Assembly (NCBI GenBank): GCA_019359275.1
Contig: JAHHHP010000062.1
Span: 1-33,494, forward strand
Origin: Myxacorys chilensis ATA2-1-KO14
GTDB taxonomy: Bacteria > Cyanobacteriota > Cyanobacteriia > Leptolyngbyales > Leptolyngbyaceae
DNA: 33,494 nucleotides
Direction: 5' to 3'
A program made the translations under genes and the position numbers. Below, piece after piece: positions 23,878 through 32,304 of this stretch. Below the pieces are notes generated by a model, which was not told the origin of the DNA, did no database searches, and saw nothing but the letters and a program-made list of their open reading frames with translations. Each line of letters opens with the position of its first letter. Position 1 is the stretch's first letter.

Positions 23878-23905
23878 TTGTTTCAACTGACTGTTGTTTC
23901 AACTG
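23878..23905 (+). repeat. Two-copy TTGTTTCAACTG repeat
   Basis: TTGTTTCAACTG at 23878-23889 and 23894-23905, in the 3' flank of the oxidase gene. This is one of several short tandem duplications on the chromosomal side. Confidence 0.6.
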
Positions 23906-24060
23906 GTTTGAAGCTAGGTTTTGTGTACAGTGCCAAATTAAATGGCATCGAGACACATTCGCGTTGCTCAGCAAACTCTCTCTGCCGCACAATTGCAGGG
24001 AAAGTTTGCCCAGCGGCCTAGCATCAGGTCATCAAGATTGCTTAGCTGTCTCTAGGCGAA

Positions 24061-24092
24061 AAGAAGCAAAGCTAGACCTAGCTTTGTTTCTT
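24061..24092. terminator. Bidirectional terminator between convergent genes
   Basis: Near-perfect 15-bp arms (24061-24075 and 24078-24092, one G-U) around a 2-base centre, A-rich on the left side and T-rich on the right, between the oxidase gene (+) and ilvD (-). The rest of the 360-bp gap has no gene. Confidence 0.65.
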
Positions 24093-24156
24093 TAACGACA
24101 CTCATGTGTCTCCACGACAAATACAAAGTCACTGTACATTGAGGGAGCGGTTTTTT

Positions 24157-26001
24157 CTACTCAAGCAATTCCAGGTTTCGTACCGCACCTTGATCTGCGC
24201 TAGTCGCTAACAGGGCATACGCCTTGAGCGCCGCTGTGACCCGACGTTTCCGAGGCTGCTCAGGCTTCCAGGCATCCTTGCCCTTCGCTTCCATTGCCAC
24301 GCGGCGGTTGGCTAATTCCTCCGCCGATAAATCCACATTGATACTGCGATCGGGGATGTTGATTTGGATGCGATCGCCGTTGCAAACCAGAGCAATATTG
24401 CCGCCCGCTGCCGCTTCCGGAGAAGCATGACCAATCGAAAGTCCCGACGTTCCGCCTGAGAAGCGACCGTCGGTTAATAAAGCACAACCCTTACCCAGAC
24501 CCTTAGATTTCAAGTAACTGGTCGGATAGAGCATTTCCTGCATACCAGGTCCACCGCGCGGACCTTCATAGCGAATGATCACGACATCGCCTGGTTCCAC
24601 TTCATCTCTGAGAATGCCGTTGACAGCAGCATCCTGACTTTCATAAATGCGCGCCCGACCTTCAAACACATGAATGCTTTCGTCTACGCCTGCCGTCTTC
24701 ACAATACAACCGCGCTCCGCCAAATTGCCGTAGAGCACAGCCAGTCCGCCCTCAGTACTGTAGGCGTGTTCGCTGTTGCGGATACAGCCATTCTCACGAT
24801 CTAGGTCGAGGGAGGGCCAGCGGGTCGATTGACTAAACGCTTGCTGCGTTGGAATTCCCGCAGGGCCAGCCTTAAAGAAGGTGTGGACGGCTTCGTCATC
24901 GGTACGCACGACATCCCAGCGATCGAGTGCTTCTTTCATCGTCTGACTATGAACCGTCGGTACGTCCGTGTGGAGCAGCCCAGCCCGATCCAGCTCACCG
25001 AGAATGCTAGGGATACCACCGGCGCGGTGAACATCCTCAACGTGATAGTTGGGTGTGTTCGGTGCCACCTTGCAGAGTTGGGGAACCTGACGTGAGAGGC
25101 GATCGATGTCGCTCAAGGTGAAATCGACCCCGGCTTCATGGACGGCAGCTAGCAAGTGCAGAATGGTGTTGGTCGATCCGCCCATTGCAATATCAAGAGC
25201 CATTGCATTTTCAAACGCTTTGAAACTAGCGATCGAGCGCGGCAGCACCGATTCATCGTCCTGCTCATAATAACGACGGGTAATCCTGACAATGGTTCGG
25301 GCAGCGTCGAGGAACAGATCCTTGCGATCAAAATGGGTCGCCAGTACAGTGCCATTACCAGGCAAGGAAAGACCGATCGCCTCGGTGAGACAGTTCATAG
25401 AGTTGGCGGTGAACATGCCAGAGCAAGAGCCACAGGTCGGGCAGGCGGAACGCTCATACTCTTCAACCACCTCGTCGCTAACACTGTCGCTGACGGCAAC
25501 CACCATAGCGTCCACCAAGTCCAGTTTGTGATCCGCGAGCTTAGTCTTGCCCGCTTCCATGGGGCCACCGGAGACGAATACGGCGGGAATGTTAAGACGC
25601 AGGGCTGCCATCAACATACCGGGGGTGATCTTGTCACAGTTGGAAATGCAGACTAGGGCATCGGCACAATGGGCGTTGACCATGTACTCGACCGAATCAG
25701 CGATGATTTCGCGCGAGGGCAGACTGTAGAGCATCCCGTCATGACCCATCGCAATGCCATCGTCCACCGCGATCGTATTGAATTCTTTGGCGACCCCACC
25801 AGCGACTTCAATCTCACGGCACACCAATTGCCCCAAATCCTTGAGGTGAACGTGACCGGGCACAAATTGCGTAAAGGAGTTGGCGACCGCAATGATGGGC
25901 TTCTCAAAATCCTCGGTGTGCATTCCGGTGGCACGCCAGAGGGCACGGGCACCCGCCATATTGCGTCCCTGGGTAGAAGTTTTCGATCGATAGGTCGGCA
26001 T
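24157..26001 (-). CDS. ilvD: Dihydroxy-acid dehydratase, long enterobacterial-type
   Basis: Dehydrates 2,3-dihydroxy-isovalerate and the methylvalerate analogue in valine, leucine and isoleucine synthesis, using an Fe-S cluster. The 614-residue sequence has all hallmarks: AVDDGIAMGHDGMLYSLPSR, CISNCDKITPGMLMA (Cys122), RSACPTCGSCSGMFTANSMN (Cys193 or nearby as a cluster ligand), DGRFSGGTSGLSIGH near the C-terminus. The length and wording match E. coli IlvD (616 aa), while the common cyanobacterial enzyme is about 560 aa, from memory. It is a single gene, convergent to the oxidase. HIP1 sites in it (GCGATCGC near 24370) suggest long residence. Acquisition by transfer is possible. Confidence 0.95.
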   Translation of the reverse strand: MPTYRSKTSTQGRNMAGARALWRATGMHTEDFEKPIIAVANSFTQFVPGHVHLKDLGQLVCREIEVAGGVAKEFNTIAVDDGIAMGHDGMLYSLPSREIIADSVEYMVNAHCADALVCISNCDKITPGMLMAALRLNIPAVFVSGGPMEAGKTKLADHKLDLVDAMVVAVSDSVSDEVVEEYERSACPTCGSCSGMFTANSMNCLTEAIGLSLPGNGTVLATHFDRKDLFLDAARTIVRITRRYYEQDDESVLPRSIASFKAFENAMALDIAMGGSTNTILHLLAAVHEAGVDFTLSDIDRLSRQVPQLCKVAPNTPNYHVEDVHRAGGIPSILGELDRAGLLHTDVPTVHSQTMKEALDRWDVVRTDDEAVHTFFKAGPAGIPTQQAFSQSTRWPSLDLDRENGCIRNSEHAYSTEGGLAVLYGNLAERGCIVKTAGVDESIHVFEGRARIYESQDAAVNGILRDEVEPGDVVIIRYEGPRGGPGMQEMLYPTSYLKSKGLGKGCALLTDGRFSGGTSGLSIGHASPEAAAGGNIALVCNGDRIQINIPDRSINVDLSAEELANRRVAMEAKGKDAWKPEQPRKRRVTAALKAYALLATSADQGAVRNLELLE

Positions 26002-26302
26002 GGTGCATCCTATGCGTCTAAGGGCTTTTAATAGTCTAAACGGTTGTGTTGCAAAAACAAGTCAACTGAATTTGCTTAGATTTGCGCAAATTTCTGCTAA
26101 AAATGCCTCAAGCTGATAGAAACTTCACGTTTTCAGAACTCAGTGATATGGGAGATGGGATAATTTTTGACGTTTAGGCGACGTAGCCCGCTGTCCCTTG
26201 TCATACCAGGAGACAGATGAACGGTTTTCTAACTGATGCGCGATCATTAAGACAAACCTATTAACCAAACTCAGGCATGTCCGAACAGGCTGCTTTTCTC
26301 AA

Positions 26303-26923
26303 ATGAGTTCTATTTCCTGGTACACACTACTATTTGCAGCGATCATCTTCATTGGCGGAAGTGCCATTGGTGTCTCAATATACGCTGCGATTTCTGCTTA
26401 TCTAAATCTCAAACCGAAAATTGGTTGTCGGGTTGACACTGATCCGTTATTTGAAGACCTTTCTGGCGTAGCTGATCTGCGATCGCAGATTGAAATTTCT
26501 GATGGTCACAAGACTTACAGCTACAGCAACTTGCAAATTGCGCAAGTGCAAGTGAAAAATCAATCCAAGCAGGATTTTGATCAATTTGAGTTAGGAATCA
26601 CCCTGTCTTCCAAGGATGTTGTCATTCATCTCGAAGTACAGTCGCCCGGTCGCCACCATCTCGTTAAACAAATTGATCCGTTCACTTTTACCGAGCCTAA
26701 ACCTAAAGCTGACTTAATCTTGCAACCGTTTAACCGAGACGATGCTTATACATTGCGCTTGTTAAGCATCACAGCCGAACCGAACCAACGCTTAGGTGAG
26801 ATCAACTTTAGTTCACCAGTTGCAGTTCGGTTTGTCGATCTGCCTCGGATTCAAGAGACGATTAAAGACACGGCAAAGTCTGCTACTATCTCGCTCGGCC
26901 CCTTTAGTTTTTCGTTTGACTAA
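26303..26923 (+). CDS. Membrane-anchored hypothetical protein
   Basis: A 206-residue protein with a hydrophobic N-terminal segment (residues 6-32, LLFAAIIFIGGSAIGVSIYA) and a beta-rich remainder (LQIAQVQVKNQSKQDFDQFE, LGITLSSKDV). The alternating hydrophobic strands suggest an Ig-like or FxLD-type domain outside the membrane or in the cytosol; no family is recognised. A 301-bp gap upstream holds no gene. It lies 128 bp before the small exported-protein gene on the same strand, so the two may be co-transcribed. Confidence 0.6.
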   Translation: MSSISWYTLLFAAIIFIGGSAIGVSIYAAISAYLNLKPKIGCRVDTDPLFEDLSGVADLRSQIEISDGHKTYSYSNLQIAQVQVKNQSKQDFDQFELGITLSSKDVVIHLEVQSPGRHHLVKQIDPFTFTEPKPKADLILQPFNRDDAYTLRLLSITAEPNQRLGEINFSSPVAVRFVDLPRIQETIKDTAKSATISLGPFSFSFD

Positions 26924-27051
26924 TTTCCTGCGACTAAACTAATAAGTAAGCAACTCTCCACTTTTAGCATTCGCTTTATACCGTCAGAGCGATGTTTGCT
27001 GTTAGTAAACGATCAAAACTGATGACCAACGAATTTGAGGATTCTATCTAT

Positions 27052-27414
27052 ATGAACAAAGTTATCGCTTATTTGCAAAGGCTACGGCTACGTCAATTTT
27101 TGATGGCTTCTCTAATTGGACTAACCTTTCTTGTCAGTTTTGCTGTAGGGCAATTTAGCGACTCATTACCAGCACAAGCGGCACCTATAACCTCAGCTAA
27201 CCAGAGCAAGGCTCAAGCAGAGGGAACTAGAGCGTCAAGCGGTGGCTTGGTTGAGTCTGTCAAAGATACGGCTGAAACTGTCAAAGAAAAGCTGAATTTA
27301 GATGAGCCTCTACCTGAGAGCACAAAACTTTTCTTCAAACAGGTACAAGGTGAGGATGTCAAAGTGAAAGAGCCAGGTTTCTCAGAAGACGAAGAAACGC
27401 CTAAAAATGAGTAG
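27052..27414 (+). CDS. Small exported protein, low-temperature-induced type
   Basis: A 120-residue protein when started at the ATG 27052, which places a basic N-terminus (MNKVIAYLQRLRLRQF) before a hydrophobic core (LMASLIGLTFLVSFAVG) and an AQA AP-like signal cleavage site. The frame is open 20 codons further upstream. The mature part has GGLVESVKDTAETVKEKLNL DEPLP followed by STKLFFKQVQGE; this pattern recurs in cyanobacterial proteins often labelled low temperature-induced. Function unproven. A small stem GATGCTG / CAGCATC at 27423-27446 follows the stop, without a T run. Confidence 0.6.
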   Translation: MNKVIAYLQRLRLRQFLMASLIGLTFLVSFAVGQFSDSLPAQAAPITSANQSKAQAEGTRASSGGLVESVKDTAETVKEKLNLDEPLPESTKLFFKQVQGEDVKVKEPGFSEDEETPKNE

Positions 27415-27563
27415 TCATTTTTGATGCTGAAGATGTGTCCAGCATCTGTTAGCAGAATGAGGATACGCAAATTAAGCAATGTGAAGTGTAGCGCGAATGA
27501 GTCAACATCAGTCTAACTACACTTCCAAGCAATTAGGACTATTTTAGGATGCGATCGCAGCAC

Positions 27564-28943
27564 TCAGCCAGCTTGTTTTTTCTCTGGCAAATTCCGGAGT
27601 GGCACGGATCGGCCTTCATAAAACTGGCGTTCTAGCTTGCCTAAGCCAAACCACAGCGCGATCGCACTCAATGCCACGATTGCTGAAACAACCGATGGTA
27701 CAAACACCGGAAGCAATGTCGCAGCGATCAGACTCACGATCACAAATGTGAACCGAATCCTCTGAATATTTGTCAATGCGCTGCGACAGCTTGCACAATG
27801 AACCGTATGGGAATGGTAGCGATCAAGCAACGCTTCTGCTGATTGAGCAGGCGGCAACGCTTGACCCACAAAAGGATCTGCCCCAAACTCGTTGACCCAC
27901 TGCCGCAATGTTGATACGAACGCATCTGCCCGCGTCGGCAGATAGAACGCTTTCGCAAAATTAGCGCTTCCGCCCTTTGCGGCTAAATACCGTTCCTGAT
28001 GATGCAAGAAAATTTGATCGTCTTCCAGAACGTTGTTATTGCCAATGTGGGAGTACCAGCGCGGCGTCAGTGTAATGAGAAAACCAGGCAATTTCGAGGA
28101 AAACTTGAACGGGAACCGCGCAAACACGCGACACTCCCCTTTGCGAATCGGCGTTGCATACACAACGGTGAGCGTCCGACCGAACTGTTTCGAGGTCAGA
28201 TCGTGCCACATGAGCGATGGTGCAACAAAAGTGGTGTGCTGTTGCCCTAGGGTTCCTTTACGTGGACCCTCTGCCCAAATCCCCTGAAAGCCTTGTTTAC
28301 CAGATTCCAACACTTCTAATTCCGCCGGAGCCGCATTCGACCGATTGCCTACGGATCGATGGTGGGTAAATGACACATGGCTCGAATCTAAGACATTTTC
28401 TAACAGCGTCAGTGCATCGTAGGGCAAGTCTCGAAACGTGTTTAAACAAATCCAGCCCTCTGGCGATTCTTCCATCGGTTCAATCAGCGGAATTTTGACG
28501 CGCTCGGCATTCTCTGGTGTCCCCGCATAAATGAACAGCAATCCTTGACGTTCAGCCGTGGGAAAAGCCGCCACACAAGCGCGGTCAGATTCATGCGCCG
28601 CCTGATCAGGACGTTGCTGTGGAATACGATCGCACGCGCCATCTCCCTTAAACGCCCAACCGTGGTACGGGCACTCAAGCAATCCATCTGCTGCAATCCT
28701 ACCTTCAGACAGTGGTGCCAATCGATGCGGGCATTGATCACTAAACGCTCGCCAGCACGCCGCTTGTTTGTCCCACCAAATAACGAGATCCTGATCAAGC
28801 AGCGTAAACTTGGTTAACTTCGCTTTGTCTAAATCTTGGACGTAATAAACGGGATACCAAGCTTCTTTCCAATCAAACCGATTCGGATCAGTTCCTCCAG
28901 CGGGGAGTGCATCAGGTTGAGTTGTCCGTTCTTCCATCAGCAT
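27564..28943 (-). CDS. PaO/Tic55-like Rieske non-heme oxygenase
   Basis: A 459-residue Rieske oxygenase. The [2Fe-2S] domain has DQCPHRLAPLSEG (Cys71, His73) and LECPYHGWAF (Cys91, His94). The mononuclear iron site is ENVLDSSHVSFTHH (His189, His194). The C-terminal part has the CxxC pair VHCASCRS (Cys383, Cys386) and one or two membrane helices (about 400-440), typical of the pheophorbide a oxygenase, Tic55 and PTC52 group, which act on chlorophyll breakdown or porphyrin substrates. The natural substrate of the cyanobacterial members is not established. Two close ATG codons at the start; either may be used. Divergent from the repeat-protein gene at 29199. Confidence 0.88.
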   Translation of the reverse strand: MLMEERTTQPDALPAGGTDPNRFDWKEAWYPVYYVQDLDKAKLTKFTLLDQDLVIWWDKQAACWRAFSDQCPHRLAPLSEGRIAADGLLECPYHGWAFKGDGACDRIPQQRPDQAAHESDRACVAAFPTAERQGLLFIYAGTPENAERVKIPLIEPMEESPEGWICLNTFRDLPYDALTLLENVLDSSHVSFTHHRSVGNRSNAAPAELEVLESGKQGFQGIWAEGPRKGTLGQQHTTFVAPSLMWHDLTSKQFGRTLTVVYATPIRKGECRVFARFPFKFSSKLPGFLITLTPRWYSHIGNNNVLEDDQIFLHHQERYLAAKGGSANFAKAFYLPTRADAFVSTLRQWVNEFGADPFVGQALPPAQSAEALLDRYHSHTVHCASCRSALTNIQRIRFTFVIVSLIAATLLPVFVPSVVSAIVALSAIALWFGLGKLERQFYEGRSVPLRNLPEKKQAG

Positions 28944-29198
28944 GGCGATCGCCCTTTAAACTCGTGCTTTATGCATCTTAACAATTTTGGCGCAAGCCTA
29001 CCGACTACCGCCTTAAAGACGGACTTAATGAGTCTGTTGAGCGGGTGCAGATAGAATGCCTGAATTTCCCTAGCCCTCTAGGTAGAGGCAGCAATCGCTG
29101 GATTATTCAGAATAGATGGAATCAGGGTTAGGTTTTTACATCTAGATTTTTACATCATCGTTCGTAGTACTGCATTCGACTTTAAACAAAAGGAAGTT

Positions 29199-29948
29199 AT
29201 GACGCGATCGCAATTCCCCAAAATCTTTTCCGCAAGTGTATTAGCACTCAGCCTCACGACATTACCGTTAGGATTACCTGCTTTGGCTCAGAACAGCGGT
29301 TCAGGTACCTCGTCGGGTGGGAGCACTGGCACCACTGGTTCGGGGAGTGGAACAACGAATACAGAAGGTAGTACAAGCGGCACTAATAGCGCACCTGGCT
29401 CAACCGGAACGACTGGCACGACCGGAACAACAGGTACAGGTTCAACTGGAACGACCGGAACGACAGGTACAGGTACAGATGCAACTGGAACGACTGGAAC
29501 AACAGGTACAACAGGTACAGGTTCAACCGGAACTACTGGCACAACAGGTACAGGTACAGATGCAACTGGAACGGCAGGTACAACAGGTACAGGTTCAACA
29601 GGCACAACTGGCACAGGTACAGCAGGTTCAGATGGGACAACGGCTCCAGGCTCAACTGGGACAACAGGTACAGGTTCAACCGGCACAACGGGTACAACAA
29701 CTACTCCAGGTGGGACAGGTGGCGTATCTGGTGCAGGAACAGCGAACCCAAGCGGCATAACGGGTACACCAACTACTTCTCCTACTGGTGCTAACACCAT
29801 GACTGCTCCTACTGGTGCTAACACCTCGACTGCTGGTGCTAGCGCAAATCAGGGTTCTGGTGGCAATTGGGGATGGTTAGGAGTGTTAGGGCTTGCTGGA
29901 TTGGCGAGCTTACTGAGCAACGGCAGAAAACAAGCCTCCCGATCATGA
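29199..29948 (+). CDS. Exported Thr/Gly repeat protein with WGxxGxxG tail
   Basis: A 249-residue protein. Residues 1-31 are a signal peptide (VLALSLTTLPLGLPALAQ). Residues 37-185 are almost only Gly, Thr, Ser and Ala, with Gly at nearly every third place, a pattern like bacterial collagen-like G-T-T triplets. Residues 69-95 and 96-122 are an exact 27-residue duplication. The C-terminus has NWGWLGVLGLAGLASLLSN followed by Arg/Lys, matching the WGxxGxxG tail found on many cyanobacterial exported proteins, perhaps a sorting signal. AGGAAG precedes the ATG. A long frame on the other strand is a shadow. The array can expand and contract. Confidence 0.8.
   Translation: MTRSQFPKIFSASVLALSLTTLPLGLPALAQNSGSGTSSGGSTGTTGSGSGTTNTEGSTSGTNSAPGSTGTTGTTGTTGTGSTGTTGTTGTGTDATGTTGTTGTTGTGSTGTTGTTGTGTDATGTAGTTGTGSTGTTGTGTAGSDGTTAPGSTGTTGTGSTGTTGTTTTPGGTGGVSGAGTANPSGITGTPTTSPTGANTMTAPTGANTSTAGASANQGSGGNWGWLGVLGLAGLASLLSNGRKQASRS
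29403..29564 (+). repeat. 81-bp tandem duplication in the repeat protein gene
   Basis: Two 81-bp units (29403-29483, 29484-29564) encode the same 27 residues, with a few synonymous differences. Shorter units of 12-15 bp run through the whole region. Confidence 0.8.
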
Positions 29949-30311
29949 GTAGGACTAGCGCATTTGGTTTCTATAATCCTCAAGCATGAAACCTTTGGTT
30001 CTGGTTTCTTCAACTTGAGTGGGGTTTGGGAATCAATTCGGAGTGATGTGCAAAACGAGGGGTGGAAGTGGCGTCCCTCGGAGTAATGCACATTGGATTT
30101 GGATTTTGGAGATTGCTACGTCAGGGGAGAGGGTTAGCTCTTCAGTACCGACTACGTGTTAAAGGACAATAAAGTGGGTTGTTCGGCATTAGTCGTTACA
30201 GAGATTTAGAAGCCGTTTCTAAACGAGCGGACTTTTTCTAGCATTCGGCAGAAGCTTCGGCTTAGAAAACTCTTTACGATTTTTGTGTAAAAAATCGTTC
30301 TCATCTCTCTT
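29949..30311. other. Intergenic stretch, nothing clear
   Basis: No gene or clear terminator is seen; the 60-codon frame at 30219-30401 on the minus strand overlaps the promoter repeats of the next gene and is not credible. Confidence 0.4.
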
Positions 30312-30350
30312 TAATTTCACCCTAATAATTAATAATTTCACCCTAATAAT
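30312..30350 (+). promoter_or_regulatory. Duplicated 18-bp repeat directly upstream of the baeRF gene
   Basis: TAATTTCACCCTAATAAT occurs at 30312-30329 and 30333-30350, a 21-bp period ending against the ATG at 30351. There is no Shine-Dalgarno in it. It may be a regulator site or affect leader structure. Confidence 0.6.
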
Positions 30351-31508
30351 ATGAGCTTCCTTTCGATTGAAGAACTGAAAGAACTCGTTGAACAGCAGCA
30401 AGGATTGTGTGTGTCGATCTACATGCCGACCGCGCAGCTTAGTTCAGAAACTCAGCAAAACTCTGTCCGCTTCAAGAATCTAATTCGACAGGCAGAAGCG
30501 GAGATAGAAAACTACGAATCGCGTCCGACTGATGTAGGTCAATTTCTTCAGCCCGCAACTGATTTGGATAAAGATGAATTTTGGCAGGATCAGAACGCAG
30601 GTTTAGCTTTGTTCATCGCAGAAGGATTCTTCCGCTTCTATCGCGTGCCGATTGAGATGATTGAATTGGTGGTCGTGAGCGATCGCTTTCATCTCAAGCC
30701 GCTAATTCCGCTGTTGAGCAGAGATGACCGCTTCTATATTCTTACGCTCGGTCAGCGCGATGTGCGTCTTTTGGAAGGCAATCGTTACGGCATGACTCGT
30801 GAAATTGAAATCGAAGGCCTGCCGAAGAGCATGGATGAAGCGTTGCAGTACGACGAAACGGCGAAGGATGAACAGCGGCGACAGGGCGCTGGTGCAGGTC
30901 GTGCAGCGTTACAAAGTGGCGGCTCGTATCACGGACAGGGAGGCGAGCGCGAAAACGTCAAAGAAGATTTGCTGCAATATTTCCACTTGGTTGACAAAGC
31001 GCTGCACGACTTTCTCCACAATCGCCATGCGCCGCTTATTCTAGCCGGCGTCAACTATTTGCTGCCGATTTATCACGAAGCAAATACCTATAATTTCATC
31101 GTGGAAGAAGGAATTCAGCACAACACAAAGCAGCAAACGTTGCAAGAACTCCATGCGGAAGCTTGGGCAATTGTGGAGCCGCAGTTTGAAGCAGACCAGC
31201 AAAAAGCCATCGATTACTATCATGAGTCGATCGCCACTGGCAAAGGATCAAACAATTTGGACGAAGTAATTCAAGGCGCGTTTTATGGTCGTGTAGAGCA
31301 GCTTTTTGTTCCGGTCGGCGTGCAAAAATGGGGACATTTTGATCCGAACTCGATGGAGCTTGAAATACACAAAGATGCTCAACCTGGCGATGAAGATTTG
31401 CTAAATGCAGCAGCAATTCAAACGATCTTTCATGGTGGAACGGTGTACGCCGTTGAACCGGAAAAAGTGCCGGATGACGCACCTGTTGCGGCAGTATTTC
31501 GCTACTAA
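30351..31508 (+). CDS. baeRF-family (bacterial archaeo-eukaryotic release factor-like) protein
   Basis: A 385-residue cytosolic protein opening FLSIEELKELVEQQQGLCVS IYMPT, then VRFKNLIRQAEAEI, DRFYILTLGQRDVRLLEG and, near the end, EDLLNAAAIQTIFHGGTVYA VEP. This wording fits the baeRF families, homologues of the peptide-release or ribosome-rescue factors in which the catalytic GGQ loop is missing or degenerate. Here the segment SYHGQGGERENV is where such a loop might be, but there is no clear GGQ. The family is often near stress genes and is thought to act on stalled ribosomes; that is inference. It is a single gene with an 18-bp repeat before its ATG. Confidence 0.75.
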   Translation: MSFLSIEELKELVEQQQGLCVSIYMPTAQLSSETQQNSVRFKNLIRQAEAEIENYESRPTDVGQFLQPATDLDKDEFWQDQNAGLALFIAEGFFRFYRVPIEMIELVVVSDRFHLKPLIPLLSRDDRFYILTLGQRDVRLLEGNRYGMTREIEIEGLPKSMDEALQYDETAKDEQRRQGAGAGRAALQSGGSYHGQGGERENVKEDLLQYFHLVDKALHDFLHNRHAPLILAGVNYLLPIYHEANTYNFIVEEGIQHNTKQQTLQELHAEAWAIVEPQFEADQQKAIDYYHESIATGKGSNNLDEVIQGAFYGRVEQLFVPVGVQKWGHFDPNSMELEIHKDAQPGDEDLLNAAAIQTIFHGGTVYAVEPEKVPDDAPVAAVFRY

Positions 31509-32304
31509 TTGCACTTCATTTGAGCGGATCTAAAAGCCCGATCAATTCAGGGGTAGTTCATTCGTTCAACTGGGCTGTGTAAAAGTTAAGTTTGTAAGTT
31601 TTCAGTACGATGTTGCATATTGTTCTGAAATGGGGCTTCGGGTTTTGTTGTACGTTGCGTTAAACGTGCAAAATTTGCTGATCGGTTTGCTGCTGATCGC
31701 AATTTCGGTTGTAGATTGGGGGACTCGGCAAATCTCCTGAAGTCTGCCCCAACTTGAATCAGACCTGCTAACTGAGTTGCGATCGCAATTACTCGACCTC
31801 TGCATAGCTGTTCCTGAATGAAAACCTCTCCCCTGATCCCTTAGGCTTATCGCTCGTACTGCCCAGAGCGCATTGATCCAGCTTCTGAACTAACGCTTCA
31901 AATTGGGGCTTTCTCGCGCAGCTCTGCGATCGCTTGAGCCATCCTTCAGGAGCTACCCAGATGAAATAGGTAGGAATTGGGTAAGTTGCCGCTATCTCTA
32001 GAGAAGTGATTGGTTCATGATGAAAGAACATTCAAAACCGCTAGCGACCCAATTACGCTGGCATTTATCAAAACAAGCCCTGGGCAATTGCTCAGGGCTT
32101 ATTAGTTAGTTCAATGTCGCAATGCCGACCACAAGTTGCGACATTTATTTAATGTATGAACGTACAGCAGAACTATCAATTGACCCAAGTACCTTGAGTA
32201 CTCACAAGCGTAGTCTCTCCTTGAAAAAAGAGAGCTAACACCTACCTTCCGAACCAAGATCAAGCTTTTCTAGTTGGATGACGGATGAACAACTTTCGCA
32301 GTTT
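31509..32304. other. Long gap without a convincing gene
   Basis: About 800 bp. Two minus-strand frames of 67 and 80 codons (31602-31805, 31789-32031) have no start signal or family resemblance and overlap each other; they may be remnants of a lost gene. A terminator-like hairpin is at 32075-32100. Confidence 0.4.
32075..32100 (-). terminator. Terminator for the acyltransferase gene
   Basis: AAGCCCTGGGC (32075-32085) and GCTCAGGGCTT (32090-32100) form a near-perfect stem with an AATT loop. On the minus strand TTGTTTTG follows, giving a modest T tract. It is about 205 nt past the stop of the 32305-33240 gene. Confidence 0.6.

Noticed and set aside
26002..26302. Regulatory RNA upstream of the 206-aa gene or ilvD
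   Set aside because: No hairpin or conserved leader element could be identified in this 301-bp gap.
29288..29824. 178-codon minus-strand Val/Pro frame
   Set aside because: It is the opposite-strand shadow of the Thr/Gly repeat protein, which has a signal peptide, tail and ribosome-binding site.
31602..32031. Two minus-strand frames of 67 and 80 codons
   Set aside because: Overlapping, no start signals, no family resemblance, not coding-like.
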